Origin: Pseudorhodobacter aquimaris
GTDB lineage: Bacteria > Pseudomonadota > Alphaproteobacteria > Rhodobacterales > Rhodobacteraceae
NCBI RefSeq assembly: GCF_001202025.1
Contig: NZ_LGHS01000052.1
Span: forward strand, 7,501-71,500
DNA length: 64,000 nucleotides
Direction: 5' to 3'
Below, one piece after another: positions 8,030 through 18,229 of this stretch (within the stretch, counting starts at the first letter, position 1; the number at the start of each line of letters is the position of its first letter). The position numbers and the translations under genes were made by a program. The notes below the pieces were generated by a model. It did no database searches and was not told the origin of the DNA. It saw only the letters and a list, made by a program, of their open reading frames with translations.

Positions 8030-9076
8030 ATGGCCGAGCCGGTCCAAACGCCTCATGCCTTTCAACAGCGCATCTTCTCGGGGATCCAGCCTTCGGGCGG
8101 GTTGACCCTTGGCAATTATCTTGGCGCGCTAAAACGTTTTGCCGAAAAGCAGGATGAGGGGATCGAGACGGTTTACTGCCTTGTCGATATGCATGCGATC
8201 ACCGTCTGGCAGGATCCGGCCCATTTGCGCCAGCAAACACGCGAGGCGGCGGCGGCCTTTATTGCTTCGGGGGTGGATCCGGTACGGTCGATCCTGTTCA
8301 ACCAAAGTCAGGTCAGCGCACATGCCGAACTGGCCTGGATTTTCAACTGTGTGGCACGAATGGGCTGGATGGGTCGCATGACCCAGTGGAAGGATAAGAC
8401 CGCGGGCAAGAACTCGGAAAATGCCTCGCTCGGGCTGTTTGCCTATCCGGCGCTGATGGCCGCCGATATTCTGGCCTATAAGGCGACGCATGTGCCGGTG
8501 GGTGAGGACCAGAAACAGCATCTGGAACTTTGCCGTGATATTGCGACCAAGTTCAACAATGACTTTGGCGTGGATTTCTTTCCCATCACCGAGCCGATGA
8601 TCGAAGGGGCCGCAACACGTGTGATGAGCCTTCGCGATGGCAGCAAGAAGATGTCGAAATCCGACCCGTCGGACCAAAGCCGCATCAACCTGACCGATGA
8701 CGCCGATATGATCGCGAAAAAGATCAAGAAGGCCAAGACCGACCCCGAGCCTTTGCCAAGCGAGATGGACGGCCTTGCGGACCGGCCCGAGGCGCGCAAT
8801 CTGGTGAATATCTATGCGGCTTTGGCGGGTATTTCGGCCGAACAAGTCTTGGCCGATCACGGCGGCGCGCAATTTGGCAGCTTCAAACCCGCCTTGGCGG
8901 AGCTGGCCGTGTCCGTGATGTCGCCGATCACCACCGAAATGAACCGCCTGATGCAAGACCCGACCGAGATCGACCGGATTTTGGGAGAAGGCGCGCTGCG
9001 TGCCAATACCATCGCCCGCCCGATTGTTGATGAGGTTTATGATATCGTGGGGATGATCCGCTCGCGTCAGGTCTAA
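8030..9076 (+). CDS. trpS: tryptophan--tRNA ligase
   Basis: 348 residues, standard for bacterial TrpRS, a class I synthetase that charges tRNA-Trp. The HIGH-equivalent segment is [12 protein letters not shown] at residues 21-32, and the KMSKS loop lies near 206-210. The ATG follows a GATGGAG site. The 86-bp gap to the divergent rhomboid gene is the only promoter space. I saw no leader peptide or attenuator there. Confidence 0.97.
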   Translation: MAEPVQTPHAFQQRIFSGIQPSGGLTLGNYLGALKRFAEKQDEGIETVYCLVDMHAITVWQDPAHLRQQTREAAAAFIASGVDPVRSILFNQSQVSAHAELAWIFNCVARMGWMGRMTQWKDKTAGKNSENASLGLFAYPALMAADILAYKATHVPVGEDQKQHLELCRDIATKFNNDFGVDFFPITEPMIEGAATRVMSLRDGSKKMSKSDPSDQSRINLTDDADMIAKKIKKAKTDPEPLPSEMDGLADRPEARNLVNIYAALAGISAEQVLADHGGAQFGSFKPALAELAVSVMSPITTEMNRLMQDPTEIDRILGEGALRANTIARPIVDEVYDIVGMIRSRQV

Positions 9077-9143
9077 GCGCGGCCTTTACACCCCTGCCAA
9101 ACCACCCTAAACCCCGCGCCTTTCAAGAGGCAAAGGGCGCAAG

Positions 9144-10400
9144 ATGGAAATGGCAACGCAAGTCTGTGGTGTGGATTTCGGCACATCCAATTCCACCGTC
9201 TCTGTCATGGCGGGGGGCGCGTCGCAGCTGATCCCCCTTGAGGGATCGGCCATGACCATCCCCTCGGCCGTGTTCTGGGAAAGCGATGGCGGTGCGCCCG
9301 TCTTTGGCCGCACCGCTATGGCCGCCTATACGGACGGCGACGATGGCCGGTTGATGCGCGGGCTGAAATCGGCGCTCGGGTCGTCCCTGATCAACGAGAA
9401 AACCCGCGTGGGCAACCGCGCCCTGGCCTTTACCGATATTCTGGGCCGGTTTTTCGGCCATCTGCGCGCGCAACTGGATGCGGTGCAACCCGGCACGCGG
9501 CACGCCGTTCTGGGCCGCCCTGTGCATTTTGTCGACGACAATCCCGCAGGCGATCAGGCCGCCCAGGATGTGCTGGAAACCATCGCCCGCGCCAACGGGT
9601 TTGAGCATATCGCCTTTCAGTTCGAACCCGTCGCGGCGGCGCTGCACTACGAATCCACCGTTGCCGCCGAGGAGCTGGTTCTGATCGTCGATATCGGCGG
9701 CGGTACCTCGGATTTCTCGATCCTGCGGGTCTCGCCCGAGGGGCGCAACAAGCCCGACCGCGACGATGACATTCTGGCCAGCCACGGTATCCGCGTCGGC
9801 GGGACCGATTTCGACTGTCTGTTTTCACTGGCACAGGTGATGCCGCTGCTGGGTCTTGGGTCCTTGATCAACAAGGGCAAAACCCCGATGCCCCTGCACT
9901 ACTACCATGATCTTGCGACATGGCACCGGATCAACTTTCTCTATGCCGGCCGCGCCCTGACCGAGATCAAACAGATCCGCTATGACGCCGCTGCGCCAGA
10001 ACTTCTGGACCGGCTGCTCCATGTCATCGCCGAACGTCAGGGCCACGCCATCGCCATGGCGGTTGAGGCCGCCAAGATCGACCTGTCTGACACGCTGGCC
10101 ACCCCGATCCACCTGCAACAGATCATCGGCACCGATGCGGGGGCAAGTCGGGGGATGTTTGATGCAGTGGTGGAAAAGCCGGTAACGCGAATCGCACAGG
10201 CCATTGATGTGGTGCTGGCACAGGCGGAAGTTGATGCAGGGCAGATCGGCACGGTGTTCATGACAGGTGGTTCTGCCAGCCTGCCGATTGTGCAGGCAGC
10301 AGTGCGCGCGCGGTTGCCTGATGTGCGGCTTGCCCTTGGCGATGTTTTGGGCAGCGTCGGCACCGGCCTTGCTCTTGATGCCGCACGCAGGTTCGCTTGA
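9144..10400 (+). CDS. YegD-like Hsp70-family protein
   Basis: 418 residues, far shorter than DnaK and lacking the substrate-binding domain and lid. It keeps the actin-like ATPase fold: phosphate-1 loop GVDFGTSNST near residue 8, phosphate-2 DIGGGTSDFS near 185, and the adenosine motif TGGSASLPIVQ near 375. This matches E. coli YegD, an Hsp70-like ATPase of unknown function. No DnaJ or GrpE partner lies nearby. It follows trpS by 67 bp on the same strand. Confidence 0.9.
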   Translation: MEMATQVCGVDFGTSNSTVSVMAGGASQLIPLEGSAMTIPSAVFWESDGGAPVFGRTAMAAYTDGDDGRLMRGLKSALGSSLINEKTRVGNRALAFTDILGRFFGHLRAQLDAVQPGTRHAVLGRPVHFVDDNPAGDQAAQDVLETIARANGFEHIAFQFEPVAAALHYESTVAAEELVLIVDIGGGTSDFSILRVSPEGRNKPDRDDDILASHGIRVGGTDFDCLFSLAQVMPLLGLGSLINKGKTPMPLHYYHDLATWHRINFLYAGRALTEIKQIRYDAAAPELLDRLLHVIAERQGHAIAMAVEAAKIDLSDTLATPIHLQQIIGTDAGASRGMFDAVVEKPVTRIAQAIDVVLAQAEVDAGQIGTVFMTGGSASLPIVQAAVRARLPDVRLALGDVLGSVGTGLALDAARRFA

Positions 10401-10455
10401 CTGGACGCGATCCCGCGTTGCTGCTTTAACGGTCACAACATCGAAAGGGCATCCA

Positions 10456-11322
10456 ATGGTAATCGGCACAAACATCCGCACCTATTTCAACGGCAAATGG
10501 CATGAGGGCGACATCCCCGTTATGCGCGCCGCCGATCACGGGATCTGGCAGGGGTCGTCAATCTTTGACGGGGCGCGGTTCTTTGATGGCGTGGCGCCGG
10601 ATCTGGCCAACCATTGCGCCCGTGCCAACCGCTCTGCCAAGGCGCTGATGATCACACCCACTGTCGGGGATGACGAGATGGTGGCGATTGTCCGCGAGGG
10701 ATTGCGCGCTTACGGGCCCTCACAGGCGGTTTATATCCGGCCGATGTATTGGGCACTGGACGGGTCTGATCTGGGGGTTGCTCCCAAAGAAGGCTCTACC
10801 GGCTTTGCGATCTCGCTGGAACAGGTGCCGATGCCCAGCTTTGACAATGCCACCACCTTGACCCGCACGCAGTTCCGCCGTCCGGTGCTGGAGGATAACG
10901 TCTGCAACGCCAAGGCGGGATGTCTTTATCCAAATAACGCGCGGATGCTGGTCGAGGCGAAATCCAAGGGCTTTGCCAATGCACTGGTGGCAGATGCGAT
11001 GGGCAATGTGGCCGAAACTGCAACGGCTAATGTGTTCATGGTAAAAGATGGCGTGGCCTATACCCCGATTCCCAATGGCACCTTCCTGTCGGGCATCACC
11101 CGCGCGCGCCACATCGCCAACCTGCGCGCCGATGGCGTTGAGGTGGTGGAAACCGTGCTGACCTTTGATGATTTCCACGGCGCGGATGAGGTGTTCCTAT
11201 CGGGCAATTTCGCCAAGGTGACACCCGTCAAAGCCTTTGACGACACCGCATATGAAACCGGTCCCGTCACCCGCCGCGCATGGCAGCTCTATATGGATTG
11301 GGCGCATAGCGACGGCAATTAA
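10456..11322 (+). CDS. class IV aminotransferase, branched-chain aminotransferase-like (paralogue 1)
   Basis: 288 residues of PLP fold type IV. The PLP lysine lies in CNAKAGCLYPNN, and the SGITR loop that contacts the cofactor phosphate is present. It resembles IlvE, which interconverts branched-chain amino acids with their keto acids. A second, clearer IlvE is encoded at 30498-31364, so this copy may have a shifted substrate range. D-amino-acid transaminase and 4-amino-4-deoxychorismate lyase are fold relatives and cannot be fully excluded. The start at 10456 is preceded by AAAGGG; an upstream in-frame extension overlaps the previous gene and shows no family similarity. Confidence 0.83.
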   Translation: MVIGTNIRTYFNGKWHEGDIPVMRAADHGIWQGSSIFDGARFFDGVAPDLANHCARANRSAKALMITPTVGDDEMVAIVREGLRAYGPSQAVYIRPMYWALDGSDLGVAPKEGSTGFAISLEQVPMPSFDNATTLTRTQFRRPVLEDNVCNAKAGCLYPNNARMLVEAKSKGFANALVADAMGNVAETATANVFMVKDGVAYTPIPNGTFLSGITRARHIANLRADGVEVVETVLTFDDFHGADEVFLSGNFAKVTPVKAFDDTAYETGPVTRRAWQLYMDWAHSDGN

Positions 11323-11397
11323 CCTGCCCCCTCAGCTTCGGGCTTGTCAGCGATAGGGCAAATACTGCAATATCTGCGGGTAAATGCGGGGGACAAG

Positions 11398-11853
11398 ATG
11401 CGCAAGTTTATGGTGGTGCTGGATGACAGCCGCGAATGTCTGAACGCGATGCGTTTTGCAGCGCTTAGGGCTGCGCGTACTGGTGCGGGGGTTCAGATCC
11501 TCTCCGTTATTCCGCCAGAAGAGTTTCAGCACTGGATGGGCGTTGCCGATCTGATGCGCGCCGAGGCCCGCGAACGGATCGAGGCACATTTCGAGGTATT
11601 CGCGAAATGGATGCGTGACAAACAGGGCGTGGACCCGGAACTGGTCATCCGCGAGGGCGACCCTTTGGCAGAGATTTTGGCCCAGATCAGTGATGACCCG
11701 GAAATCGGGGTTCTGGTGCTTGGCGCGGGGCATGATAAATCCGGCCCCGGCCCGTTGGTCTCGCAACTCAGCCGCAGCTCGGGCGGCTTGCCAGTGCCGA
11801 TCACGATTGTACCGGGCGATATGTCCAAGGAACGGCTGGAAAGAATTACCTGA
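11398..11853 (+). CDS. universal stress protein, UspA family (first copy)
   Basis: 151 residues forming a single Usp domain. The N-terminus begins with the typical MVVLDDSRECLNAMRFA strand-helix, and LVLGAGH near residue 105 leads into a glycine-rich nucleotide-binding segment. Usp proteins are cytoplasmic dimers induced under starvation or stress, and some bind ATP. The ATG follows GCGGGGGACAAG. A second Usp gene is at 15311-15724, and the two are not close copies of each other. Confidence 0.87.
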   Translation: MRKFMVVLDDSRECLNAMRFAALRAARTGAGVQILSVIPPEEFQHWMGVADLMRAEARERIEAHFEVFAKWMRDKQGVDPELVIREGDPLAEILAQISDDPEIGVLVLGAGHDKSGPGPLVSQLSRSSGGLPVPITIVPGDMSKERLERIT

Positions 11854-11945
11854 GCCCCCGACCAACATCGTAAGACCAACCCAAAAGATAGGTCCGCGGC
11901 AGCGCCGTTTCGGGGGGCTCGATGCCCCCTGAAACGGCTGTCCCC

Positions 11946-13390
11946 TTATTCGGCGTCGGTGTCCCAGCCGGAAATGGCCTTGGCTTCCAAAAACTCTTCC
12001 AGACCCCAGTGACCACCTTCGCGCGCACGGCCCGATGCCTTCACCCCACCAAAGGGCGCACCGGCCCCGCGGGACTGGCCGTTCATCTCAACCATGCCCG
12101 AACGCAGTTTACGCGCCAGGCGGTTGCGCCGCGCCCCATCCGAGGATTGAACATAGTTTGTCAGCCCGTAGGGCGTGTCATTGGCGATGCGAACACCGTC
12201 TTCCTCGGTCTCAAACGGGATGATCGACAACACAGGACCAAAGATTTCCTCACGCTCGATCGTCATCCCCGGTTTCACATCGGCAAAGACCGTCGGCCGC
12301 ACATAAAACCCCTTGTTCATCCCCTCGGGCAAACCCGGCCCACCGGCCACCAGCCGCGCGCCCTCATCGATACCCTTCTGGATAAAGCCCTGGATCTGGT
12401 CCCACTGACGACGGTTCACCACCGGCCCGATGTGTTTGCCCTCTTCGGATGCAGGACCGACCTTGACGGCGTTGGCCACCTCGGTCGCGATCTCCACCGC
12501 CTTGTCGTAATAGCTGCGCTCCACCAGCATCCGGCTTGGCGCATTACACGACTGGCCAGAGTTGTTCATCATATGCAGAACACCGCGTTTCACGGCCGAG
12601 TCGTCAGCATCGGCAAAGATCAGGTTGGCACCCTTGCCCCCCAGTTCCAGCGTCACGCGCTTCATCGTTTCCGCCGCAGCGATCGAAATCGCACGCCCCG
12701 CGCGGGTCGATCCGGTAAAGGAGATCATCTCGATATCAGGGTGACTGGAGATCTGGCTACCCACACCCGCACCATCACCGTTCACAAGGTTGAACACGCC
12801 CGCAGGCACGCCCGCATCATGACAGAATTCGGCAAAGAGCATCGACGAAAGTGGGCTTTCCTCGGATGGTTTCAACACACAGGTACAGCCCGCCAAAAGC
12901 GCGGGAATCACCTTCAGGGTGACTTGGTTCATCGGCCAGTTCCAGGGCGTGATCAGACCAACGACGCCGATCGGCTCCATCGAGATCCGGTCATTCGGGG
13001 CATGGGGGCCAAGCGGACGGATCCATTCCATCTGGTCAAAAGCGGTCAGAAAATTCTGCGTGTGCCACGGCAAGGCCGGTGCCTGACTGCCGCGCGCCAG
13101 ATCAATCGGGGCGCCCATCTCAAGGCTGATCGCCTGGGCCATTTCTTCAGCGCGGGCTTCATATTGTGCCAGAATGGCTGCCACCACCTTGCGCCGCTCG
13201 GCAGGCGGGGTAACCGACCAGCTTTCAAATGCGGTTTTCGCGGCGGCCACGGCGGCATCGGTATCGGCCTGCGCGCCCAGCGAGATTACGGCACAGGGTT
13301 CCTCGGTCGAGGGGTTGATCACTTCACAGTCATTCGGTCCCGAGGGGGCGACCCATGCGCCATTAATAAGAACTTGCGTTTATCGAGCAT
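11946..13390 (-). CDS. aldehyde dehydrogenase family protein, N-terminus frameshifted
   Basis: NAD(P)-dependent oxidation of an aldehyde to the acid; the substrate is not evident. The main frame (about 458 residues, from 13322 leftward) has the ELGGKGANLIF segment with the general-base glutamate and the NNSGQSCNAPSRM segment with the catalytic cysteine. The normal start, an ATG at 13388-13390 behind a perfect AGGAGG, is in a different frame: after about 8 codons it must shift to reach the conserved INGAWV segment. Adding one A to the AAA run at 13379-13381 restores a typical N-terminus (MLDKTQVLINGAWV). As written, only a GTG at 13322 could start the long frame, without a good ribosome site. 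Either one base is missing from the consensus or the gene is newly damaged. Confidence 0.85.
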
Positions 13391-13580
13391 TACAGCCTCC
13401 TGAATTTCCTGCCATACCGTGGCACCGGAAATGCGCCGCCGCAAGCCTTGCGCAAAGGCGCGCCTCCTCACCAATCCGCGAGTTCCTGTTTCTTTTTATC
13501 GCGAGCAGCGCCTTGGGGGGTGTAAACATGCGTCCATTGGCATATGTCAAAGGGACCAAGGTCACAATTTGGAGAAATAT

Positions 13581-14237
13581 ATGTCTGTTCGTATCAACGA
13601 TATCGCCCCCGATTTCACCGCCGACAGCACCGCCGGCAAGATCAGCTTTCATGACTGGATTGGTGACAGCTATGCCATCATCTTCAGCCACCCGCGCGAT
13701 TTCACGCCGGTTTGCACCACCGAATTTGGTGCCGTGGCCCAGCTTGCAGGCGAGTTTGCCAAGCGTAACACCAAGGTTATGGGTGTCTCGGTCGATTCGG
13801 TCGAAGAGCATGTGAAATGGAAAAACGACATCGCCGCCGTTGCCGGTGCGCCTGCGGATTTCCCGATCATTGATGATACGTCGCTGGCCGTTTCCAAGGC
13901 ATTCGACATGCTGCCCGCCGACTACTACTTGCCCGGCGCGGACCGCACGCCTGCCAATACCGCAACCGTGCGCGCCGTCTATATCATTGGGCCGGACAAG
14001 AAAATCCGCCTGACAATGACCTACCCCATGTCCGTTGGTCGCAACTTTGCCGAGATTCTACGCGCTTTGGACGCAGTTCAGGCCACCGATGGCGCCCCCA
14101 TTGCCACGCCTGCCAACTGGTTGCCGGGTGAGGATGTGATCGTCGCCCTGTCGCTGGATGACAAGGCCGCCGAGGATAAGTTTGGCAAGCTTGACGTCAA
14201 GCTGCCTTACCTGCGCTACGCCAAAGCGCCGAAATAA
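13581..14237 (+). CDS. 1-Cys peroxiredoxin (Prx6 type)
   Basis: 218 residues. The peroxidatic cysteine is Cys45 in HPRDFTPVCTTE, the Prx6-class version of the PxxxTxxC motif. The extended C-terminal domain (about 150-218) with the TYPMSVGRNF and LPYLRYAK segments is typical of Prx6. It reduces hydrogen peroxide and organic peroxides, probably using glutathione or another thiol in the cytoplasm. The ATG at 13581 follows TTGGAGAAATAT. A hairpin with a weak T-rich tail lies just downstream. It is divergent from the aldehyde dehydrogenase gene, with 190 bp between the starts. Confidence 0.93.
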   Translation: MSVRINDIAPDFTADSTAGKISFHDWIGDSYAIIFSHPRDFTPVCTTEFGAVAQLAGEFAKRNTKVMGVSVDSVEEHVKWKNDIAAVAGAPADFPIIDDTSLAVSKAFDMLPADYYLPGADRTPANTATVRAVYIIGPDKKIRLTMTYPMSVGRNFAEILRALDAVQATDGAPIATPANWLPGEDVIVALSLDDKAAEDKFGKLDVKLPYLRYAKAPK

Positions 14238-14243
14238 GCGGTA

Positions 14244-14285
14244 CGGCCCCCGCACAATTGGGGGCCGCACGTTTCGCTTTCCTTT
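14244..14285 (+). terminator. probable terminator after peroxiredoxin
   Basis: An 8-bp GC-rich perfect stem, CGGCCCCC (14244-14251) with GGGGGCCG (14260-14267), begins 6 bp after the stop codon. The following tail (GTTTCGCTTTCC) is T-rich but interrupted, so termination may be partial. Confidence 0.6.
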
Positions 14286-14393
14286 TGCGCCAATTCCGCC
14301 TATATCCACGCGATCCCGAGCCGTTCGGGGCACCAAGGGCCTTGCTGGACGACATCCCGGCCTGTGCCGTCACAATTCATAATGGAGAACCCG

Positions 14394-14663
14394 ATGTCGA
14401 TTACGCCAGAAGAAAAAACCCGCCTGATCAAAGAATATGCAACCAAAGAAGGCGACACCGGCTCGCCCGAAGTACAGGTTGCCATTCTGACCTCGCGCAT
14501 CACGACCTTGACCGAACACTTCAAGGGCCACAAAAAGGATAACCATTCCCGCCGTGGTCTGTTGATGATGGTTGCTCAGCGCCGCAAGCTGCTGGACTAC
14601 ACCAAAGCCAAGGACGAAGCACGCTATCAGTCGCTGATCAAGCGTTTGGGCATCCGCCGCTAA
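14394..14663 (+). CDS. rpsO: 30S ribosomal protein S15
   Basis: 89 residues, exactly the family length. The protein binds 16S rRNA helices early in assembly of the small-subunit platform. The segments [13 protein letters not shown] and [10 protein letters not shown] are diagnostic, and the C-terminus LIKRLGIRR is standard. The start at 14394 (MSITPEEK) follows AATGGAGAACCCG. In many bacteria rpsO is directly followed by pnp; here two other genes lie between them. Confidence 0.98.
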   Translation: MSITPEEKTRLIKEYATKEGDTGSPEVQVAILTSRITTLTEHFKGHKKDNHSRRGLLMMVAQRRKLLDYTKAKDEARYQSLIKRLGIRR

Positions 14664-14685
14664 GGCCGGACCCACAAAAGACCGC

Positions 14686-14715
14686 AACGCCCGTGTCCCA
14701 GACGCGGGCGTTTTG
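14686..14715 (+). terminator. intrinsic terminator after rpsO
   Basis: An 8-bp perfect stem, AACGCCCG (14686-14693) with CGGGCGTT (14705-14712), ending in a TTTT run at 14711-14714. The T-run overlaps the stem end and is short. Confidence 0.78.
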
Positions 14716-14792
14716 CTTTGTGTCCGGCGGCTTCGGGAACGCAAACCTTGTTGGGGCGTTATACCGTCAACGAAACGGAATGGAGCATCACG

Positions 14793-15272
14793 ATGACTGA
14801 TCTGCAAAATGAATTCTGGGACCGGATAGAAGACGTGCGCACCGCGATGCTTGGCATCAAGGGCCAAGGCCGTTTGGTCGCGATGTCACCGCGGGTCGAC
14901 GACGACCTGCCGGGGCATGTGTGGTTCATCACTGCCAAGGGCACCGATCTGGCCAAGGGTACGGCAAACGGCCCGTGCGACGCCCAGTTGGTGATTGCCA
15001 GCGACAGCGAAGGGCTTTACGCCGATATCGATGGCACGTTGTCCCATTCGGCCGACCGCGAAGCCTTGGACGAAACCTGGAGCTTTGTCGCCGACGCCTG
15101 GTTTGAGGGCGGCAAGGCCGACCCGGACGTTCAGCTTTTACGCTTCACCCCCCGCAGCGCAGAACTGTCTGTGACGACCACCAGCAGCCTGAGCTTTTTC
15201 TACGAGATGGCAAAGGCGCAGATGGCCGGCGAAAAGCCTGACCTTGGCGCACAGGGCGTGGTGACATTCTAG
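14793..15272 (+). CDS. pyridoxamine 5'-phosphate oxidase-like general stress protein
   Basis: 159 residues with the split-barrel FMN-binding fold of the general-stress-protein-26 group. The visible pattern is an N-terminal helix, HVWFITAKGTDLAKG in the barrel, a long helix in the middle (ADREALDETWSFVADAWFEGG), and the C-terminal VTTTSSLSFFYEMAKA. These proteins bind flavin but are not proven PNP oxidases. The start at 14793 follows TGGAGC, downstream of the rpsO terminator. Confidence 0.82.
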   Translation: MTDLQNEFWDRIEDVRTAMLGIKGQGRLVAMSPRVDDDLPGHVWFITAKGTDLAKGTANGPCDAQLVIASDSEGLYADIDGTLSHSADREALDETWSFVADAWFEGGKADPDVQLLRFTPRSAELSVTTTSSLSFFYEMAKAQMAGEKPDLGAQGVVTF

Positions 15273-15310
15273 CCGTCAGGGGCCGCCCGGGGGCATCGCC
15301 ACGGGCGGTC

Positions 15311-15724
15311 TTAGCGCACCACGAACACCGATATTGTAGCATGGGATGCAAGATACCCTGCATTTGAAGCAAAGAAATACTCGGCGAAACCCGGCACATG
15401 GCTGGCCATTACGATCAGATCTACCCCCAGCGTCTTGGCCGCGGTTTTCAGCAGATCATCAAGATCCACCGAAGGGTCATGGCTGATCTCGGCGTGCGGC
15501 TCCAAGGTAATGCCAAGTGCTGCGGAACGTTCACGCGCAAAAGCAGCCAGCTTTGCTGTAAACTCTGCGGGTGTGCGCGACACTTCGTTCGGCACTGTCT
15601 GGCCCACGCCAACAATGGTTACCTTGGCACCGTAAAGCTTGGCCATATCAGCCGCCACCGTCAAAGCTTTGTCGGTTTGGGCCACCTGCGCAAGGTTGAC
15701 CGGAATCATTATGCTTGAATACAT
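15311..15724 (-). CDS. universal stress protein, UspA family (second copy)
   Basis: 137 residues with one Usp domain. It begins with MYSSIMIPVNLAQ, has a DLIVMASHVPGF segment near residue 108, and ends in a typical VFVVR strand. The ATG at 15724 is preceded by AAAGGAGAACAGC, a strong ribosome site. The gene lies on the opposite strand between rpsO and pnp, breaking the usual pair. It differs from the first Usp in the nucleotide-loop region, so the two are probably separate subfamilies. Confidence 0.85.
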   Translation of the reverse strand: MYSSIMIPVNLAQVAQTDKALTVAADMAKLYGAKVTIVGVGQTVPNEVSRTPAEFTAKLAAFARERSAALGITLEPHAEISHDPSVDLDDLLKTAAKTLGVDLIVMASHVPGFAEYFFASNAGYLASHATISVFVVR

Positions 15725-15954
15725 GCTGTTCTCCTTTATTCCGATGCCTACCCTAACATAGCTGTCGCAGATCACGCTTTGCCTTGGATCAACCCCACCC
15801 CTTCCCAAACAGCCTGTTTTCCTGTAAGGGCGACACATCTGTGACGTGAAGGCCTGCCCTCGGCCGCATGCAAAGGATAGGGGGCGGCGGCAATGGGGCC
15901 GCTATGCAACGGGGGGCCCGGAACGCCGGGATGCCCCCATATAGGAAACGATGA

Positions 15955-18087
15955 ATGTTTAACGTAACGAAAAAAGAAATCGAATGGGGCGGTGAAACGC
16001 TTACCTTGGAAACAGGTAAAGTGGCCCGCCAAGCCGATGGTTCGGTTATCGCCACTTTGGGCGAAACCTCGGTCATGGCCAATGTGACCTATGCCAAAGC
16101 GCAAAAACCCGGCCAGGACTTCTTTCCCCTGACAGTGCATTATCAGGAACGCTATTACGCCGCCGGCAAGGTGCCAGGCGGCTTTTTCAAACGTGAGGCA
16201 CGGCCTTCCGAAAAGGAAACGCTGACCTCCCGTTTGATCGACCGCCCGATCCGTCCGCTGTTTGTGGATGGCTTTAAAAACGAAGTTCTGGTGATCTGCA
16301 CCGTTCTTTCGCATGACCTCGAAAATGAGCCGGACGTGCTGGCGATGATCGCCGCCTCTGCTGCGCTGACGATTTCCGGCGCGCCGTTCATGGGGCCAAT
16401 CGCTGGCTGCCGCGTCGGCTATGTCGGTGGCGAATATGTGCTGAACCCAAGCTGTGACGACATGATGAAGCTGCGCGACAACCCCGAGCAGCGTCTTGAT
16501 CTGGTTGTGGCCGGCACCAAAGAAGCCGTGATGATGGTCGAATCCGAAGCCTATGAGCTTTCCGAAGCGGAGATGCTGGGTGCGGTGAAATTCGCCCATG
16601 ACAGCATCCAGCCTGTGGTCGACATGATCATGAATTTTGCCGAAGAATGCGCCAAAGAGCCGTTTGATTTCACCCCGCCAAACTATGACGATCTTTCGGC
16701 CCGCGTCAAAGCGGCTGGTGAGACCGCCATGCGCGCCGCTTTTGCGATCCGCGACAAGCAAGAGCGCACGACCGCAATTTCGGCCGCTGTTGCCACGATC
16801 AAGGCAAGCCTGTCCGAAGAAGATCAAGCCAATGAAAACCTTGGCGCCGCGATCAAGGATCTGGAAGCAGGCGTCTTGCGCGGCGATATCATCAACGGTG
16901 CCGACCGGATTGATGGCCGTAACACCACGACCATCCGCCCGATCGTGTCAGAAACCGGCATCCTGCCACGGACCCACGGTTCCGCCCTGTTTACCCGCGG
17001 CGAAACCCAAGGTCTGGTTGTGACCACTTTGGGCACAGGCGAGGATGAGCAGTTCATCGACGCGCTGACCGGCACCTCCAAATCCAACTTCTTGCTGCAC
17101 TATAACTTCCCTCCCTATTCGGTTGGTGAAGTTGGTCGTTTCGGCCCTCCCGGGCGTCGTGAAATCGGCCACGGCAAGCTGGCTTGGCGGGCGCTTCAGG
17201 CGGTTCTGCCTGCGGCAACCGACTTCCCCTACACCATCCGCGTGGTGTCGGAGATCACTGAATCCAACGGTTCGTCCTCGATGGCGTCGGTTTGCGGTGG
17301 CTCCCTGTCCATGATGGATGCGGGTGTGCCATTGAAGGCCCCTGTTGCCGGTGTGGCAATGGGTCTGATCATGGATGATGACGGCAAATATGCGATCCTG
17401 TCGGATATCCTTGGTGACGAAGATCACCTTGGCGACATGGATTTCAAAGTGGCCGGTACCGAATCCGGGATCACCAGCCTGCAGATGGACATCAAAATCG
17501 CAGGCATCACGCCCGCGATCATGGAAAAGGCGCTGGCACAGGCCAAAGACGGCCGGATGCACATCTTGGGCGAAATGTCCAAGGCGCTGACATCTGCGCA
17601 GGCATTCTCGGCCTATGCGCCAAAAATCGAAACCATGTCTGTGCCAACCGACAAGATCCGTGAAGTGATTGGTTCCGGTGGTAAAGTCATCCGCGAAATC
17701 GTCGAAGTATCGGGCGCCAAGGTCGATATCAACGACGATGGCGTGATCAAGATCGCCTCCAACAACGCCGAGGCCATCAAGAAGGCCTACGACATGATCT
17801 GGTCGATCGTGGCAGAGCCTGAAGAAGGCAAAGTCTATACCGGCAAGGTCGTGAAGCTGGTTGATTTCGGTGCTTTCGTGAACTTCTTTGGCAAACGTGA
17901 CGGCCTGGTGCATGTCAGCCAGATCGCCAACAAGCGTTTGCAGCACCCGAATGAGGCATTGAAAGAAGGTCAGGAAGTCAAAGTGAAGCTTCTCGGCTTT
18001 GACGATCGCGGCAAGGTACGCTTGGGCATGAAAATGGTTGACCAAGAAACCGGCGAAGAGATCAAAGAAGCCGCCGCAGAGGCCTGA
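15955..18087 (+). CDS. pnp: polyribonucleotide nucleotidyltransferase
   Basis: 710 residues, the standard length. PNPase degrades RNA 3' to 5' using phosphate and can add tails in reverse; it acts alone and in the RNA degradosome. Domains in order: first RNase PH domain (about 10-140), helical linker, second RNase PH domain (about 315-540, with the active-site region around [23 protein letters not shown]), a KH domain (about 555-615, [15 protein letters not shown]) and an S1 RNA-binding domain (about 620-690, [15 protein letters not shown]). It is preceded by a 230-bp gap and divergent from the Usp gene. Confidence 0.98.
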   Translation: MFNVTKKEIEWGGETLTLETGKVARQADGSVIATLGETSVMANVTYAKAQKPGQDFFPLTVHYQERYYAAGKVPGGFFKREARPSEKETLTSRLIDRPIRPLFVDGFKNEVLVICTVLSHDLENEPDVLAMIAASAALTISGAPFMGPIAGCRVGYVGGEYVLNPSCDDMMKLRDNPEQRLDLVVAGTKEAVMMVESEAYELSEAEMLGAVKFAHDSIQPVVDMIMNFAEECAKEPFDFTPPNYDDLSARVKAAGETAMRAAFAIRDKQERTTAISAAVATIKASLSEEDQANENLGAAIKDLEAGVLRGDIINGADRIDGRNTTTIRPIVSETGILPRTHGSALFTRGETQGLVVTTLGTGEDEQFIDALTGTSKSNFLLHYNFPPYSVGEVGRFGPPGRREIGHGKLAWRALQAVLPAATDFPYTIRVVSEITESNGSSSMASVCGGSLSMMDAGVPLKAPVAGVAMGLIMDDDGKYAILSDILGDEDHLGDMDFKVAGTESGITSLQMDIKIAGITPAIMEKALAQAKDGRMHILGEMSKALTSAQAFSAYAPKIETMSVPTDKIREVIGSGGKVIREIVEVSGAKVDINDDGVIKIASNNAEAIKKAYDMIWSIVAEPEEGKVYTGKVVKLVDFGAFVNFFGKRDGLVHVSQIANKRLQHPNEALKEGQEVKVKLLGFDDRGKVRLGMKMVDQETGEEIKEAAAEA

Positions 18088-18099
18088 TCCGAACACCAG

Positions 18100-18135
18100 T
18101 CCCCCCGGCGCTCACGTCGGGGGGATTATTCTTTA
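18100..18135 (+). terminator. intrinsic terminator after pnp
   Basis: An 8-bp stem, TCCCCCCG (18100-18107) with CGGGGGGA (18118-18125), starts 12 bp past the pnp stop. It is followed by TTATTCTTT. Confidence 0.82.
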
Positions 18136-18229
18136 CGCTGCCGCATTGCCTGCATATCACTGCACGGGGTGGTGGCTTTAGGTGTTGAATAGCGTCGGCC
18201 GCCAATTCACGCAAAGGCGCAGGCCGGAT

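Noticed and set aside
11922-13403. Long plus-strand open frame (493 aa)
   Set aside because: It is an antisense shadow of the aldehyde dehydrogenase gene, rich in His, Arg and Gly, with no family motif.
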